Source of the DNA: Trichobilharzia regenti
Lineage: Eukaryota; Platyhelminthes; Trematoda; Strigeidida; Schistosomatidae
Length of the DNA: 64,000 nucleotides
NCBI GenBank assembly: GCA_944472135.2
Contig: OX235270.1
Coordinates: 57,789,267 to 57,853,266, forward strand
Direction of reading: 5' to 3'
The notes under the pieces are model-generated. The model was not told the DNA's origin and searched no databases. It worked only from the letters and a program-made list of their open reading frames with translations. Shown piece after piece: positions 43,665 to 56,725 of this stretch (positions are counted from its first letter, which is position 1; each line of letters begins with the position of its first letter). Both the position numbers and the translations under genes were made by a program.

Positions 43665-46600
43665 GTAAGCTTACTAGTATCTGCTATTTTGATATTTGGA
43701 GGCATAGCGAAGCCCATGAATGTGCCTGTAATTTATTTTACTACGGATTTTTGTAAATTTCACCACTCCTTAACGTCATAGATCTGGAAGGAATTTAAAG
43801 AACGTCTGTGTACAAATAATTATATATGAGACACTTAAAAAATATCTCACTTAATAATGTTGGTCACCATTTATTTTTCGCATCAAACCGGAACTGATTC
43901 TGAATTCTAGGTCCATTTAGCATCCATGAATTCACCTCGGATTTGGTTTTGTTGGTTTCGATTGTTTCCAACAGGCATTTGTGTCATAAGATGTGTGATG
44001 GGGTCATCTAATTGAATAACAGTTAACTGTGAGTAAGTGTTGCCAAACATTACCAACTGATAAGCAAATTCGCTACCGGCTAGATAATTGATGCCCTTAC
44101 TAAGTCTACCTATCACCTTTCGATTAATTTGGTCCAAATAACGACGCGGAATTATTCAACGTACAACTTCAATCGACTTGTATTATACAAGTTAAGAGTT
44201 TGTCTGTCGTTGTATAATTTTCTGTAGTGGAACAATAACCTGTTTATTTCAAACATCAAAAAATAAACACGAAATGTTACTCAGTAGCTTACTGCTATAT
44301 ATTATATATATATATATATAATCAGTAAATTACACTTCGTGAGGTCTAGTATTGCCACCCGGCTGCCTGTAATTCAGTAGGTAATTGTGTTTCAAATGTC
44401 AGGAATACGATATAGTGAATCCTGTCGTTACTGTTGATTGTGGGGATATGCGCTTATTTGTTTTATTCTCTATTTTTTCTCGTTTTGGGTTACATTACTT
44501 TACATGGCTTATTGATTGGTCCCTATTCTAAAGTAATTTTGCTTTTACAAAAAATACGAAACAGTTCACTTCAGTAATCTATTTGGCCGCAGCATTCTGG
44601 CGATTGTTGTAGTTAGTTCATAAACCAGAATGTAAATTTTTGGTCAGATAACTATCAGGAGGAATTAGTGGGTAGTTCGGAGATTTCACTATAAAGTGCT
44701 AGTCTGCCACAAAGACTAGATATTTGAAAATAATTATAAAGGAATAGCTTTGATTCAAAAGTAAGGAGATCAAGCCCATTTTGATTCAATTGCCCCAAAC
44801 AAACAAAGGCGAGAGATAACTTGCTAATGTAAGGTAGCACCATATTTTGCGTAATGTCAGTGACTGCATAGCTCCTTACTCTGTCGTGTTATGATCACCC
44901 CTAACAGTTTTTAAACGAATTCAAACTTCTGGTAATACCATCTACTAAAGAGGATGTTGGCTTAATTTGCATTACTTTTACCTCAGCAACCTCAATCGGT
45001 CAAGATTAACATTTTCATAGATTGACTTATCCATCCTAACACCCTCTGTCCATTGTCAACACTATTTATAATTACTCCATGCTATGTAAAAAGTTGAACG
45101 AAGGCACATTTATGAACCTGTAATCTTTTTAAGACAACTTCATCGGTTATATCTTGCAACTATTTTCTGCCCAAACTTAGGTTTTCCAGTGTGCTAACTG
45201 ATTACTTAGCAGTTATGAGTTGCCTATGCTTCCATGTCACGTTGACAGATTTCGGGCCATTTCGCCCTGAGTTTTCAACCGTTAGTTCTGAATATTTGGC
45301 AGGTAATCTTAGTATTTTATGCTACTATACTAAGTAAAAGGAAAGAACACATCAAGCACACATAGTAAAAGTATTTTCTTGTCCACTCCTTTTTTCTCCT
45401 CTGTTTGTATCATTAATATACTTAGTTGTGTTGCGGGTTTTTAGTCGCTCATGGTCTGTTGATTTTGTTTTTATTGAAGACAGACATCTGTGACTCATAT
45501 CCATGCTAAAATTCTGGCATCAGTTTCATTTAGGTTCGTAATCAGGATACCGTGAGCTATTTAATCAAGTTGAGTTACTAAATTAAATTCTTTCTTGACC
45601 AAGCAGCTAAGTTGCATTTTTTGTATACTATTGTTTCAGTGTTCAATCGGAGTCCACTACTACAAGCTTGACCTAAAGTTTTAGGGAAATTCAGAGGGTA
45701 TAGTACTTCATTGTTTCATCTTATCAGAAAGGAAGAACTTTTAAGAAAGATTAAAAGGGCTGTGGGCTTCTAATATAAATGCCTTTACTTCCAGGAATTT
45801 CCTTTATTGAAGGTTTGTGCAATAGAGTTTGAGTCATATTTACTGGCGTTACGTAATTATTGAAGTTGTAGCAGGCGATTGGGTTCGCTAATTACAGTTA
45901 GCAGACGTATTTTTGGAGTATACCATCCTAGTGTAGAATTAATAAGTGCAATATCATCTATCAATTTGCTGATTTATTCTTTGTCATGGCTTGTAAAGTA
46001 TCATTTTATTTACGCTACTGTTTATGAAAGTATTAAGTCTTATATAGAGTACTGAGAAAAGTTATCACTTCATCGTAAAGCTCACCAACCGTTTATTTAT
46101 ATAAAAAAGTTATCTTCGCATAGCGGTATGATGTCTTTAAGCTTAACACTAGATAGTTTGATTTATGTGACTGATATTTTTCGGCTTGCGATCGCCTTGA
46201 TGCTTTTTTATTGTTAGTGTCGTCGATAAGTAATCTTATTCATTTTGATTCATCTTGTATTAGTATAGATTTAAGTGTATTCGTTGTCACGCAAAATTCT
46301 TATTGACTGTACTTCAAATATCTCTAATCAGTTAAATTTTAGTTATTTCTTGTAGAATTGTATTCACTAGGTTTTGTATCCAGGTAGGCAAACACTTTAG
46401 ACTTCCTAAAAGTTAAGTACCTAAATTCCTCAAGTAGAAGTGTTTAGCTAATATCTTTGTCCTCTTATGGGGGGAATAAAACAAATAAGCATTACGGGCA
46501 TAGGAAGTAAAAGTACACTTCAACTGCTGTTGATTATAAACCACATTTTCACATGATAAAGAAATCAGTAAGGGAAGAACACGGGAATTATATTATCAAC

Positions 46601-49600
46601 GGCGTAGACATACTTAGGATTGTAAATCGTTTTAAATTGTTTTTTGCATGAATGAGACTGCAAAGTGATGTATCTCTACTAAAGGGCATTTGTTGCATTT
46701 TTTGAATATTTTTGATATCAAAACTATCATATCTATGGAATGGTGTTTTAGCTTGTTATTTTACACTTTTAATTCTATTTTCTGTTTCGCGGAAGTTTAT
46801 CGGAAAACTTTGTTTTAATTATTTTGGTTGGGTTCATAAATTCCTTTCCATTCGCTGTCAACGTGTACATTCTTTTCAAAAGATTGGAGACGAATTAAAT
46901 CTTTGTGCAGATTCAGTAGAAGGAATTGAAATGTGAATAATTGTTCATTTGTACTGCCTTCTGGATAGTAGTCATTCTACGGTGTATTTAGCGTTATGTG
47001 GGAATTTGTTGTTTGTATTGTTTTTATGTTACACAAGTATGCTTATAAAAATATTTCCTGACGAACTATTCATGAATGGGTTTGCCACTTTATGTGCACT
47101 CATTGCTACGTAATTGGTTTTTTGATACCAATTTGTAGGTAAAATTTCAACACTTGATTATCTCACATTCTCACCATGATGATGATGTGCTTTCCTGTTC
47201 AATAAAGCAACCGTTTAGTGATTGATGATCATAATACTCACCAGCCGTTATATAAGAGCTATATTCACTGAATATTCCTATGTTTAAATCCATTTAAAAT
47301 TCAAGTAATTCAGAAAAAGCCTCTGTACCAGTCTGCAACTGTTTGGCGTGAAGATTTTCAAGTGTATTTTGTTTTCTTGATTTTCTAAATATTTTCTTTT
47401 CATGCATTTATCTATTCCTAGCATCCGATGCCCACGTATCATATTAGTCCAGGCTTACCGATTCTTGCATCCGACTTAACAGAAGAAGAACAAATACAAA
47501 TTGTCAAACGTATTCATATGCTCCAATTCCTTCCTCTAACTAATTATGTACCTGTGAATAAGGAGAAATTGAGAGAGTAAGATAATTTGTATATTTCTTA
47601 ATATATGTAACCAAACGGGGGATGTTTGCGTGTATATGTGTTTGCTGTTTTGGAATATTCGTAAACAATGTTTATGACTAATAACCTGATTACTCAGGAT
47701 GTTTGCATGTTTGTTGTCATTTGTGTTTAAGATTACTTTTTTAGTAAAAGGAAATTCTATGGTCCATTGACACTCACTTAAACGCAAAATCTGAATTGGT
47801 TTTTGGGTAACTTAATCAGAAAGACTTAGGATATCTTAGTTGTATGCATATTTATCCTTTAATCACCCATCTAATGTAGTTTATCTTTTCATTCAGTGCT
47901 AGAGGTTTAGATCCGTTCCACTTAACTTACTACATTGAACAGTCGAGCAGCTCATTTTGTTAAAATAAATGTGCACATTGAGAGAAACCAAGTTGTATGA
48001 TGATAGCGCTCATATTCACGCAAGTATATTGACAAGTTTGTATTCATTTGTCAATATTTATTTATTGCACGTCTTAAATGAACTAAAGATATCAGCAAGC
48101 AACTTTCAAGTAGAATTTCGAATCCTGATCAATGTTCCAAGGTTCGATCAACCAGTACATATGTGTTGTCAGCTAGAACATTCGATTTTCAATCGATGAA
48201 TGCCCCGTCCAAATTTTGCATTGGCTTGGGAAATTGAGTAGTATCATAAACCCTCATATAAGATGTCATATTCTAGTGCATAAACTTGTACTGAGTATCT
48301 GGTTCTCAATAATCTAGCTTAGTTAGCCAATAGTTTCATCAGTCTTTACAAAACAGAGATTCTTGTAGAGATGCACATAGTTGCTGAAGATCACTTGCTG
48401 GGGTCTGGGGAATTTAGCAGTTGTTGTCCTGATGACGTCATTTACCTGTAATGTGACATGAACAACTTAGAGGTCAGACAGTTTTAAGTAAAAGCAATAA
48501 GTTAGTAAATGTGATTGTGAACTCTCATCACCGAAGGTAGTTAGGGCACGAGCTATGCATACATGCCGAAAACTTACTCCAACTCGCAATTTTATGTGAA
48601 CTAGTAGTAGTTGAGAGAAAAGTGATCATATCACAAAGTTGGTAACTATTGAGTTAAGTCATTCAGTAAATTTTGTGGCTCCTTAGCTGTGATCAACATA
48701 ACAGAAATTGACCCTTGAATGTTTGTCTTGCTCTCATTCTAATTATGATATAGTTTTGTACTCACTACTGTTATTATGAAGTTGAATTTCCTGATGGATG
48801 AAGTACAAATTAATGTTTCGCTGTTTAATCCTGATAGCTTTGTTAAAGTAGTAGTAAATCAGAACTTACAAAACCCTAGTGTATGTGGTTTTGCTTTTTT
48901 TCATTCGCTGAGAAATACAGATTCTGGTAGTAATGAGCACCCTATACCAAATACCCAAGTTTTTTCAAACCATTAAATTTGGACATAAGCTGCGTTGTTC
49001 CATGTGCGTTGTCTTTTTTGTCGTGTTTTTTCCATCAGCTTTTGGTTATATACATTTTCTGTTGTTCTCTCTTTCCTTATTGCTGTTTGCAGTTGTGGTA
49101 TTATTCCATATCTAACTGAATATTGTGTTACTTGACAAACACTTATTTTCTGTTTTGTATTATGTTGCTGCACATCCTCAGCTCGGAGAGGCTAGGTTTC
49201 ACAGGCGTAGACAAAGACAGCCCGCACTGAAGCATTGTATGCCCGACCTTTGACAGTCAAACAAACGTCGCGACGGCACCAGAAGTGGCTCAAGTTAATG
49301 TATGCCACCCAGCCTTCATGATACGGTTGGAAATCTCATCCGTTACCCCTCTACCAGCACTCACACAACTACCCAGATACACGAACTAATCAACAACTTC
49401 AAGCGGTTCATCTGCAAGAGTGAGTGCAGGTACAGGCTCCTGCCAATCTTGTAACAGTACTTTGCACTTAGACGGCGCAAAGCACATACCATAGTTACAG
49501 ACACCGGTCGCCAACTGATTAAAGTGCGATTTGGACAGCATGTATGCTCTCACACTAAGACGATATCGTCTGTATAGTCGAGGTCAAGAAGTCTCCCTCC

Positions 49601-52600
49601 AGGGAGCAGATCTACACCGCCTTCACGCACATCCTTCAGGGCTGACTCCAGAATGTCATTGATGGCAAAGTTAAATAGAAATGGAGAGATTGGGCAACCC
49701 TGTCTAACTCCACTGTTGGTTGGGAACAGTGATGATAGTTGGTTGTATGCCCTTACTGTACCTTAAGTGTTTGTGTATAAAGCTTTCAGAATGTTCACAA
49801 ACTTCCCAAGTACACCCCTCTCTAAGAGACATTTCAAGAGCACAGTTCTGTCCAACGAATCGAAGGGAGCCATAATATCAAGAAACACGACGATTGTTGG
49901 CCTGCAATACGTGTGGTGGTGTTCCAACAACTGGCGAAGGGTAATTGACGTACCATCTGCTTCACAGAACGTCCCGCTGACACCTCGTTTCTTGCTGCCG
50001 GTGGCTCGGATGATTTGGAACAGCTTCCGACTGTCGCCAGATGCAGCAGCTGACTCCATCACACACACACATTCTGACCACCAGGTTTCGCGGTCCTTAC
50101 GTAAATACTGTCTAATCTCGCTCGTAAGCGTCTTTCCTTTATTTTTGTATTCGCTACCAGCGGGAATGGACTGGCATTCATCCAGGAGTTGCCAGGAACT
50201 CACAGAAACGCATTGGCTTTTAGCGGAGCATTCTTCAAGCCGCAAATGGCTACACTTGCCATTTGCACGGCACCTTGCAGATGAAACCGATGTTCATCTA
50301 TATTACTTGAGGGGTTGCTAGAAAGTATTGATTGTAACTCATTCTGGCATTTCAAATAAGTAGCAGGTGCTACTAATTTGCTCACATCAACGTTTAGATG
50401 AAGCCGTTTATGAACCCCACCAAATCGCAAGACGAACCTGGCACTAACTAACGCACGATCGGAGTCTAGGTATGTGTTCCAGAAGGAGTGGCACTCTTGT
50501 ATGCATCCTCGAAACCGGAGACTGACAGCAACATGATCAATCTGAGTCTAAGCTTGATTCACAGAGGGAGAACGCTAGGTAGCACTACAGCGATGGCTGT
50601 GCAGGAAGTTGGTGCTGGCTAGAAATAGGTTGTGATCTGCACAAAGCTGCAGAAGACAGTCTCCATTACCTAACCTTTGACCATGTAAGCACCACTGACC
50701 ACCTAGATGATTTTCTTCTGGGCTTAGACGCCAAACCTGTGCATTCAAGTCCCCAACCAGCACACGATATCGCTCCGATGCGCCTGTTTCAAGAGATCGC
50801 TCAGTTGGTAGTAGAACCCATCCTTAATTGCATCCGGGCTGCAATCCGCCGATGCATAGGTAGAGACAACAAATAGACACCGCCTATCTGGCCTGCTACT
50901 CCTTACTTTCGTACAACCTTCCAGCCTCACAGCACATAAACGACTGTTGATGGGAATCCAGTCGAGCAATGCAGTTTCGGCTCTAGCGCTCAGTGCGACA
51001 CCGACACTAGCTACACCGGATGCCGACGCCACAGGGTCCCCAGACAGGCGCAGGTGGTACATACTACTAGAACTTCCAGATAGAGAGGATATTCGAAGCA
51101 CTTCGCTGGGATCTTGAATGCGGGTCTCCGAAATGCAGCAGACATCGATAGCGAGGCTTTCCATTGTTCTTACCAAACTTGCCTGTTGTCCGATTTGCAT
51201 CAGTGTCCGAACATTGTAGGTGGCCAGCTTGAACGCGGCACGCGGTTTCAGGATATCTGTGTTAGGTGTTAAGAGACAACCATTCTGAATGCTACTCACT
51301 AACATCTCGAAACGGCACAGATAGGCCGAGAATCCAGACAAAGGCGGGAGGCTGACGAAAGTGAAGACGTCAAGGTTAGCAAAAGTAAAATACAGGAATG
51401 TATAAAATAAAATGTATAAATGTATAAAAATAAAATTAGAGTTGGAAAGAGATGTGTCACTTGAAGCATAATTATTGTTTGGCAGCATTGTTAAGAGCAC
51501 GCGATAAGTTTCACTGATAGTTTGTTGCTTCACTTCACTGATTGTGTGAGGGGTGAGATACTGCCAGGCTGCTCAGACCGAAGCAGGTGGCTGTCTTAAG
51601 GGACTACTCCTCGAGCCTTTGACTTGGAGTCCCCTCGGCAAGGTAGCGGAGCAGCATCAGGAGCTACATTCCCATGGTTGCCGGTGACCAATACAGGTTC
51701 ATACGCCGTTTCATTCGATTGGATTCTGGAGCCCATGTACCTCATGGTAACTGCTTTTAGTCAAACCGCTATCCAAACAACCTTCCTGACATGGTAGGAC
51801 CTGTGGGAACATGAGTTCCAGCCAGTTTGGTTTGTTGGGTCGCTGCGGTATTCAAGCCCGACTACCACGACAAGGTAGTAGTTGTCGACCGGGACGCACA
51901 AATATCTTACGTTGTGACCATTCGAATGATGGCTGGTAAAGCATACATTGATGCAAATGGCAGTTGTCTACATTACATTACATTAGCAATTAAATCAGAC
52001 AGTAGCTGGTCTAATCACTGGTAAGACGATATGGTTGATGCCCAGTACACTATGAGGAACGGTCCAGTTGAGCATAGGTCCGCTTTAGTTGTTGCCTAGT
52101 TGCCTAGACAAGCCCTCGAGTGGAACCCGAAAGGGAGGCGGCGAGTTGGTCGTTCAAGGGTGACTTGGAGGAGGTCATGCGAAGAGGAGATGAAGGCATG
52201 TGGATAGACCTGGAGCGGGGTGAAAAAGTTGTCAGAAAACAGAAGGCAATGGAGGTGCGCAGCTGAAGCCCTATGTTCCTCTAGGAACTAAAGGATACAA
52301 TAAATAATAATAGTTCATTAGAACCTGAGAGATGTGTTCCACATCACTCAAGAAGTGGATTAGTTAGGTGTATGGGACAAAGTGATTGCATCGCTTGATA
52401 TTTCTCCATTATTTACGAACATAACAGTAGATGAACTTATCAAAATAATCTGTCAGTAATATGATTTGCTTCCATTTTCAAAAACAAAGCAGATGAAACA
52501 ATTTCTGCTTCTCTGGGTGTTCAATTCCAGTCTAACCTTCAACTTTACCGGGTAACTGTAGTGTGCTGTCTATAGAATCACCTAGAATCTATTCTAAATC

Positions 52601-55600
52601 ATCTCAAACAAGCAAGTGTGAGTTCAGTGATCAAACAAATAGCATGTTATCATAGGTACATTAACGATACTCTTTCTATTTGTAGCAATGTAAATCGTGC
52701 ATCACAATTGATTGACACTTGCAAGCAAACATCCTAACAAGAATTTTACTATGGGACTTGTGGATCTGGATAAATTTCTCAGAAACATTTAGACAATCGA
52801 GAGAATCTTTCATACAGCCGATGCATGGAAAGCCTTTTACCTAGACTATGATCTATTTTGTCCTGTCATATAAAATAGTTTCTCTCAAAACATCATTAAG
52901 TTGAGAATATTGTGTTCACAGTAACATACGATTTTTACTTATCATTTTATCATTATTATTCCCTTAAGTTCTGAGTGGAACATAGGGCTTAGGCATCACT
53001 TGTCCATTTCGTCCTGTTCTCTACACTCCTCTTTATCTGTCTCCACGATTGTCCGTAAGCTTTCATTCTGCCTTCACATGATCTCCATGTCACTCTGGGA
53101 CGCGAAACCTACTTCCTAATCACTTTCCACTCGATGGCCTGGAGTTTGATGTCATTTGAATGTCTCTCAGTTTATATCCGATTCATCTCCTTTTCATTCT
53201 GCATATTCATAGATTGGGCAGTAGGCTGTTGTCTGGTTCTTTGCCTGATAAGGTTTCTTGTCGCTTATCCCCTTTGCGACTGACCATCCTATTTTCAGTA
53301 TGGAGCGAAGCTATCTGTAGGCCAAAGTCTGCAGCAGCCTTTCGGAAACGCTATCCGTGACGCGCCGCGTACATGGTCTGAGTTCAGTTCCCAACAGACA
53401 CACTCCCAAACTTCACTTAGTCGGTATCAATCCCAGTAAAGACAGCAAAGACTCCCCCTCCCCTTTCCGAAAAAATACCACCACCAATGAAACATCACTA
53501 GGATGTATAAAGCCGTATGTTTCATCGGGAACGCAAAGAAATAAAAAAATCCTGGCAATTGAATATTATTTTGGTTGCACCCCTACTTTGGTACTAACTG
53601 ATTATTAGTTACAGTTGTTTTACTATTTTCTACCTTCGTCTTCGTAATTTTTTTGTTTTAGTTACTCCTTTATATTATGGTTCTGTCCATACGACCTTTT
53701 TCCTTACAACTCTGCAACTACCTGCCTTATATAAATTTTTCTTGATTTAACGAAAATTCTAATCATAACCTTTTCATTTCTTTTTATCTGCCTGCCTCTC
53801 TGTTTTTATCCGGAAGTTTTTGTCATTCTGTGTGTTTGGAAATTTTAGTAATACTTCTTATAAACTTTAGACTGTATGGTATCAATGATAAGTTGTGTAA
53901 TAAGACGATGTTTTCTGCAAACTTGCTTATTTTGTAATTCCTTGAAGATCATCAAAGGAACAGTGGTATATATATATATCGTCCTGAAACTCTTTTATTT
54001 GTTATAAAACAGGGAATATAATGTGTAACTGTTACTAAGAAAAAGGCTAGAGCAATCCAGCTATCTCATCACTTTATCTTCGAGTTAGTTGGGATGGTTG
54101 AATAGCTTTGGCGGACTCCAATACTCACAGCTTATATCGAGTAATTCGCGCACAACTGATGGTATTGAAGTTGTTAAAAAATATGAGAAACCATTCACTC
54201 TGCTACTTAGTTACTGCTTTAATTATAATTATAATTAATTATAATCAGGATGGTCGGGGGGCTGGTGCACCCCTAACCGTAGGCGGCGGTCAAGAGGTTT
54301 GTATAGTAGCATCTTAAACCTTCTTGTACTTCTATTTCTCTTCGTTTTATGGATTTTTACAACATATAACCATACTATTTTCATATAGTTTTTTTATTTT
54401 GATATTTACTAAACCAACCAATGCAAAATTTGATAAATTGTTTGGTGGTGGGGAGCGGTAGAATTCGGGACGCGCGTTTCGTCTTATTCGGGACTCGCCA
54501 ACTAGATATAGTCTTTCCTCATTAGGTAATTGTTGTTCCCGCTGAAACTCGAACGCAATACCCAGCGCTTCAAACACCAGACGTTATCCACTTGGCTAAT
54601 AGGTCACACAGTCAGATATATCAACGGGAAATTAAAAACAAGTATAAAGCTTCAGTGCTTGGTCGCCACAGAAGTACTACTGTCCATGTGGCTTTACCGC
54701 GAAATGGCACGTTAAAAAAGCTAATGAGCAAGGAATTATATTAAGGTAAACAAATATGAAAAATGTGAAAAGAATACAGTGCCTTGTAGTGTTTCAGACA
54801 CTGCAGTCAGTGAACATTTACAAGTGATTGTATTGTTTTATTTGCTCCACCAGTGATCTACACCTAACTTTAAACACCACTCAGCTTATAGTTCCTACAT
54901 ATATGTGCACTACTGAATAGACATTTATTGTAAAAGGTCCATAGTCTCCACTAAACCTCTCACGTTTTACGGCCATGTCTCACATTCATCGAACAAGATA
55001 GACTGGACTGACATATAGTATGTGATTTTTGTTAAGAAACAAGATATCTCACCGAGGCCAGAATTAAAGTTAGGAAATGTCAAAAAAGCCCTTTACTGAA
55101 TTGTCTTTATTAACCACTCTACTGAGTTTACGATTTCGTGAATGCGTAAAGTGTTCAAAAGTATTCATGAATCTTCTAGCATATTCTCTTCCTTTATGCC
55201 CGTATTATACTAAGTCTGCTAGTAAATTAATGATAATGAATGAAAGTAACAGAAAACAAAACAAAATATAGACGACTGATTTTTATGACCTGGCTGTAGT
55301 GATTTAAAGTGCTATGAATGAAACCCTTCGTGTGTCTCGTAATTTTTGTTGTTGTTTAGCTCGATATCTAATCATTCAAAGTAATTTCTCACAAGTGTAT
55401 GTTTTCAAAATGTATTTTCTTCAGCTCGTGATTGGTGGGGTTGAGTAATTCGGATATCAAAATTTGGGCTTTTTTGGATGGTATTCTATGCCAGTAGCTG
55501 TATACAGAAAATTTACAAGAGCTAAAAATCATGAAGCAGTAAATGTAGACTGGCTGGGTTCGGTTTTCTCTTAGGTCAGAAGTGTGCTTTACTGGAGTTT

Positions 55601-56693
55601 CTGCAGTTATGATAAACGTGTGCTCCAGAACTACTTAACCTTTAATAGTTTTCTAACAGCTGTGGATTTCTGGTGGGAACTACCTGGATTTCTTGATTGA
55701 TAACACCTGACTTTTTGATTAACTGTGAATATATATGAATTCATCCCCGACCGATAGCTGCTACCTTGACGTGGTGATGGGGCTTGCACATCGCGATGAC
55801 CCAACAAGCGACACTGGCTGGTCCTACTATGCCAGGAAGATTGTTAGTATAGTGATTAGACTAAAAGCAGTTACCGGCATTGTGTAAGAATCTTTCTTAC
55901 ACTTTGCTGGGGGGTCTGAGGACGAAGTCGTACTGCTGGGGAACTGGGGTGTAACAGCAGTGAGGTGTTTCCCTCAGATGACCAGCATGCCAGCCACCTA
56001 TGCTGTCTCTCCACTCTGGAGAGAGGGGGTTAGAGAAAGTCGACCCCAAAAATTGTACATCCCGACTTACCCTACGGTGGTCCGTAGCCGGCGGTAAGTT
56101 TACTAATACGAAACCAGTCCAGAAACCAATTCATACAGGCCGTGTGTGATCGGCCTCAAGCAGTTATCTCCTGGGCTCTGCGGTCATGTAACACACCCTG
56201 TTTCGTGTAGCCCCCCCCCCCCGGAAGAAAATGAATTCAGCCAAAGTCATTGGAATTCAGATGATAATCTGATAATTTGAAAATGAGATTGTAGATGTGG
56301 CGTTGCCATTGTGTATCGTGGATTCAACAATTTTTATTGTTGTATTCGACTGAAAGTAAACAGCATGTTCCTAGGGCTATTCACAAATACATTAGAATAA
56401 ATATGTCCAAATACACTAGTTCTCTTGAATGACTCAGCAACGTGTTGTCTGCTATCAGTTGTTATATTGCAATATTTTACTATATGTGTTATGGAGTTTA
56501 TCAAAGCTGTTTCTGTTTCGCTGGTAGAATTTGCTGATTTAAACCAGTTGCTTTTCAGAAGATAAAAATATTATCCTTATAGGCAACTATGCTACTAATT
56601 TGTATATACAAGTGTAAATAATGCAGTTTTTTTCACTAAATTTCGCTTACGCAACTTTTCTTTTTTGTGGTCGCTTCATCTGCTTACTTTTCA

Positions 56694-56725
<32 letters not shown>

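Noticed and set aside
43907..44137. 76-codon reverse frame in RNF11-like intron 1
   Set aside because: Protein-like composition but no family recognised and no supporting splice sites.
46712..46936. 74-codon hydrophobic frame in RNF11-like intron 1
   Set aside because: T-rich intron sequence readily gives hydrophobic frames; no splice logic or homology.
49767..50321. 184-codon forward frame
   Set aside because: It is antisense to the reverse-transcriptase region of the minus-strand element; no domain in its own sense.
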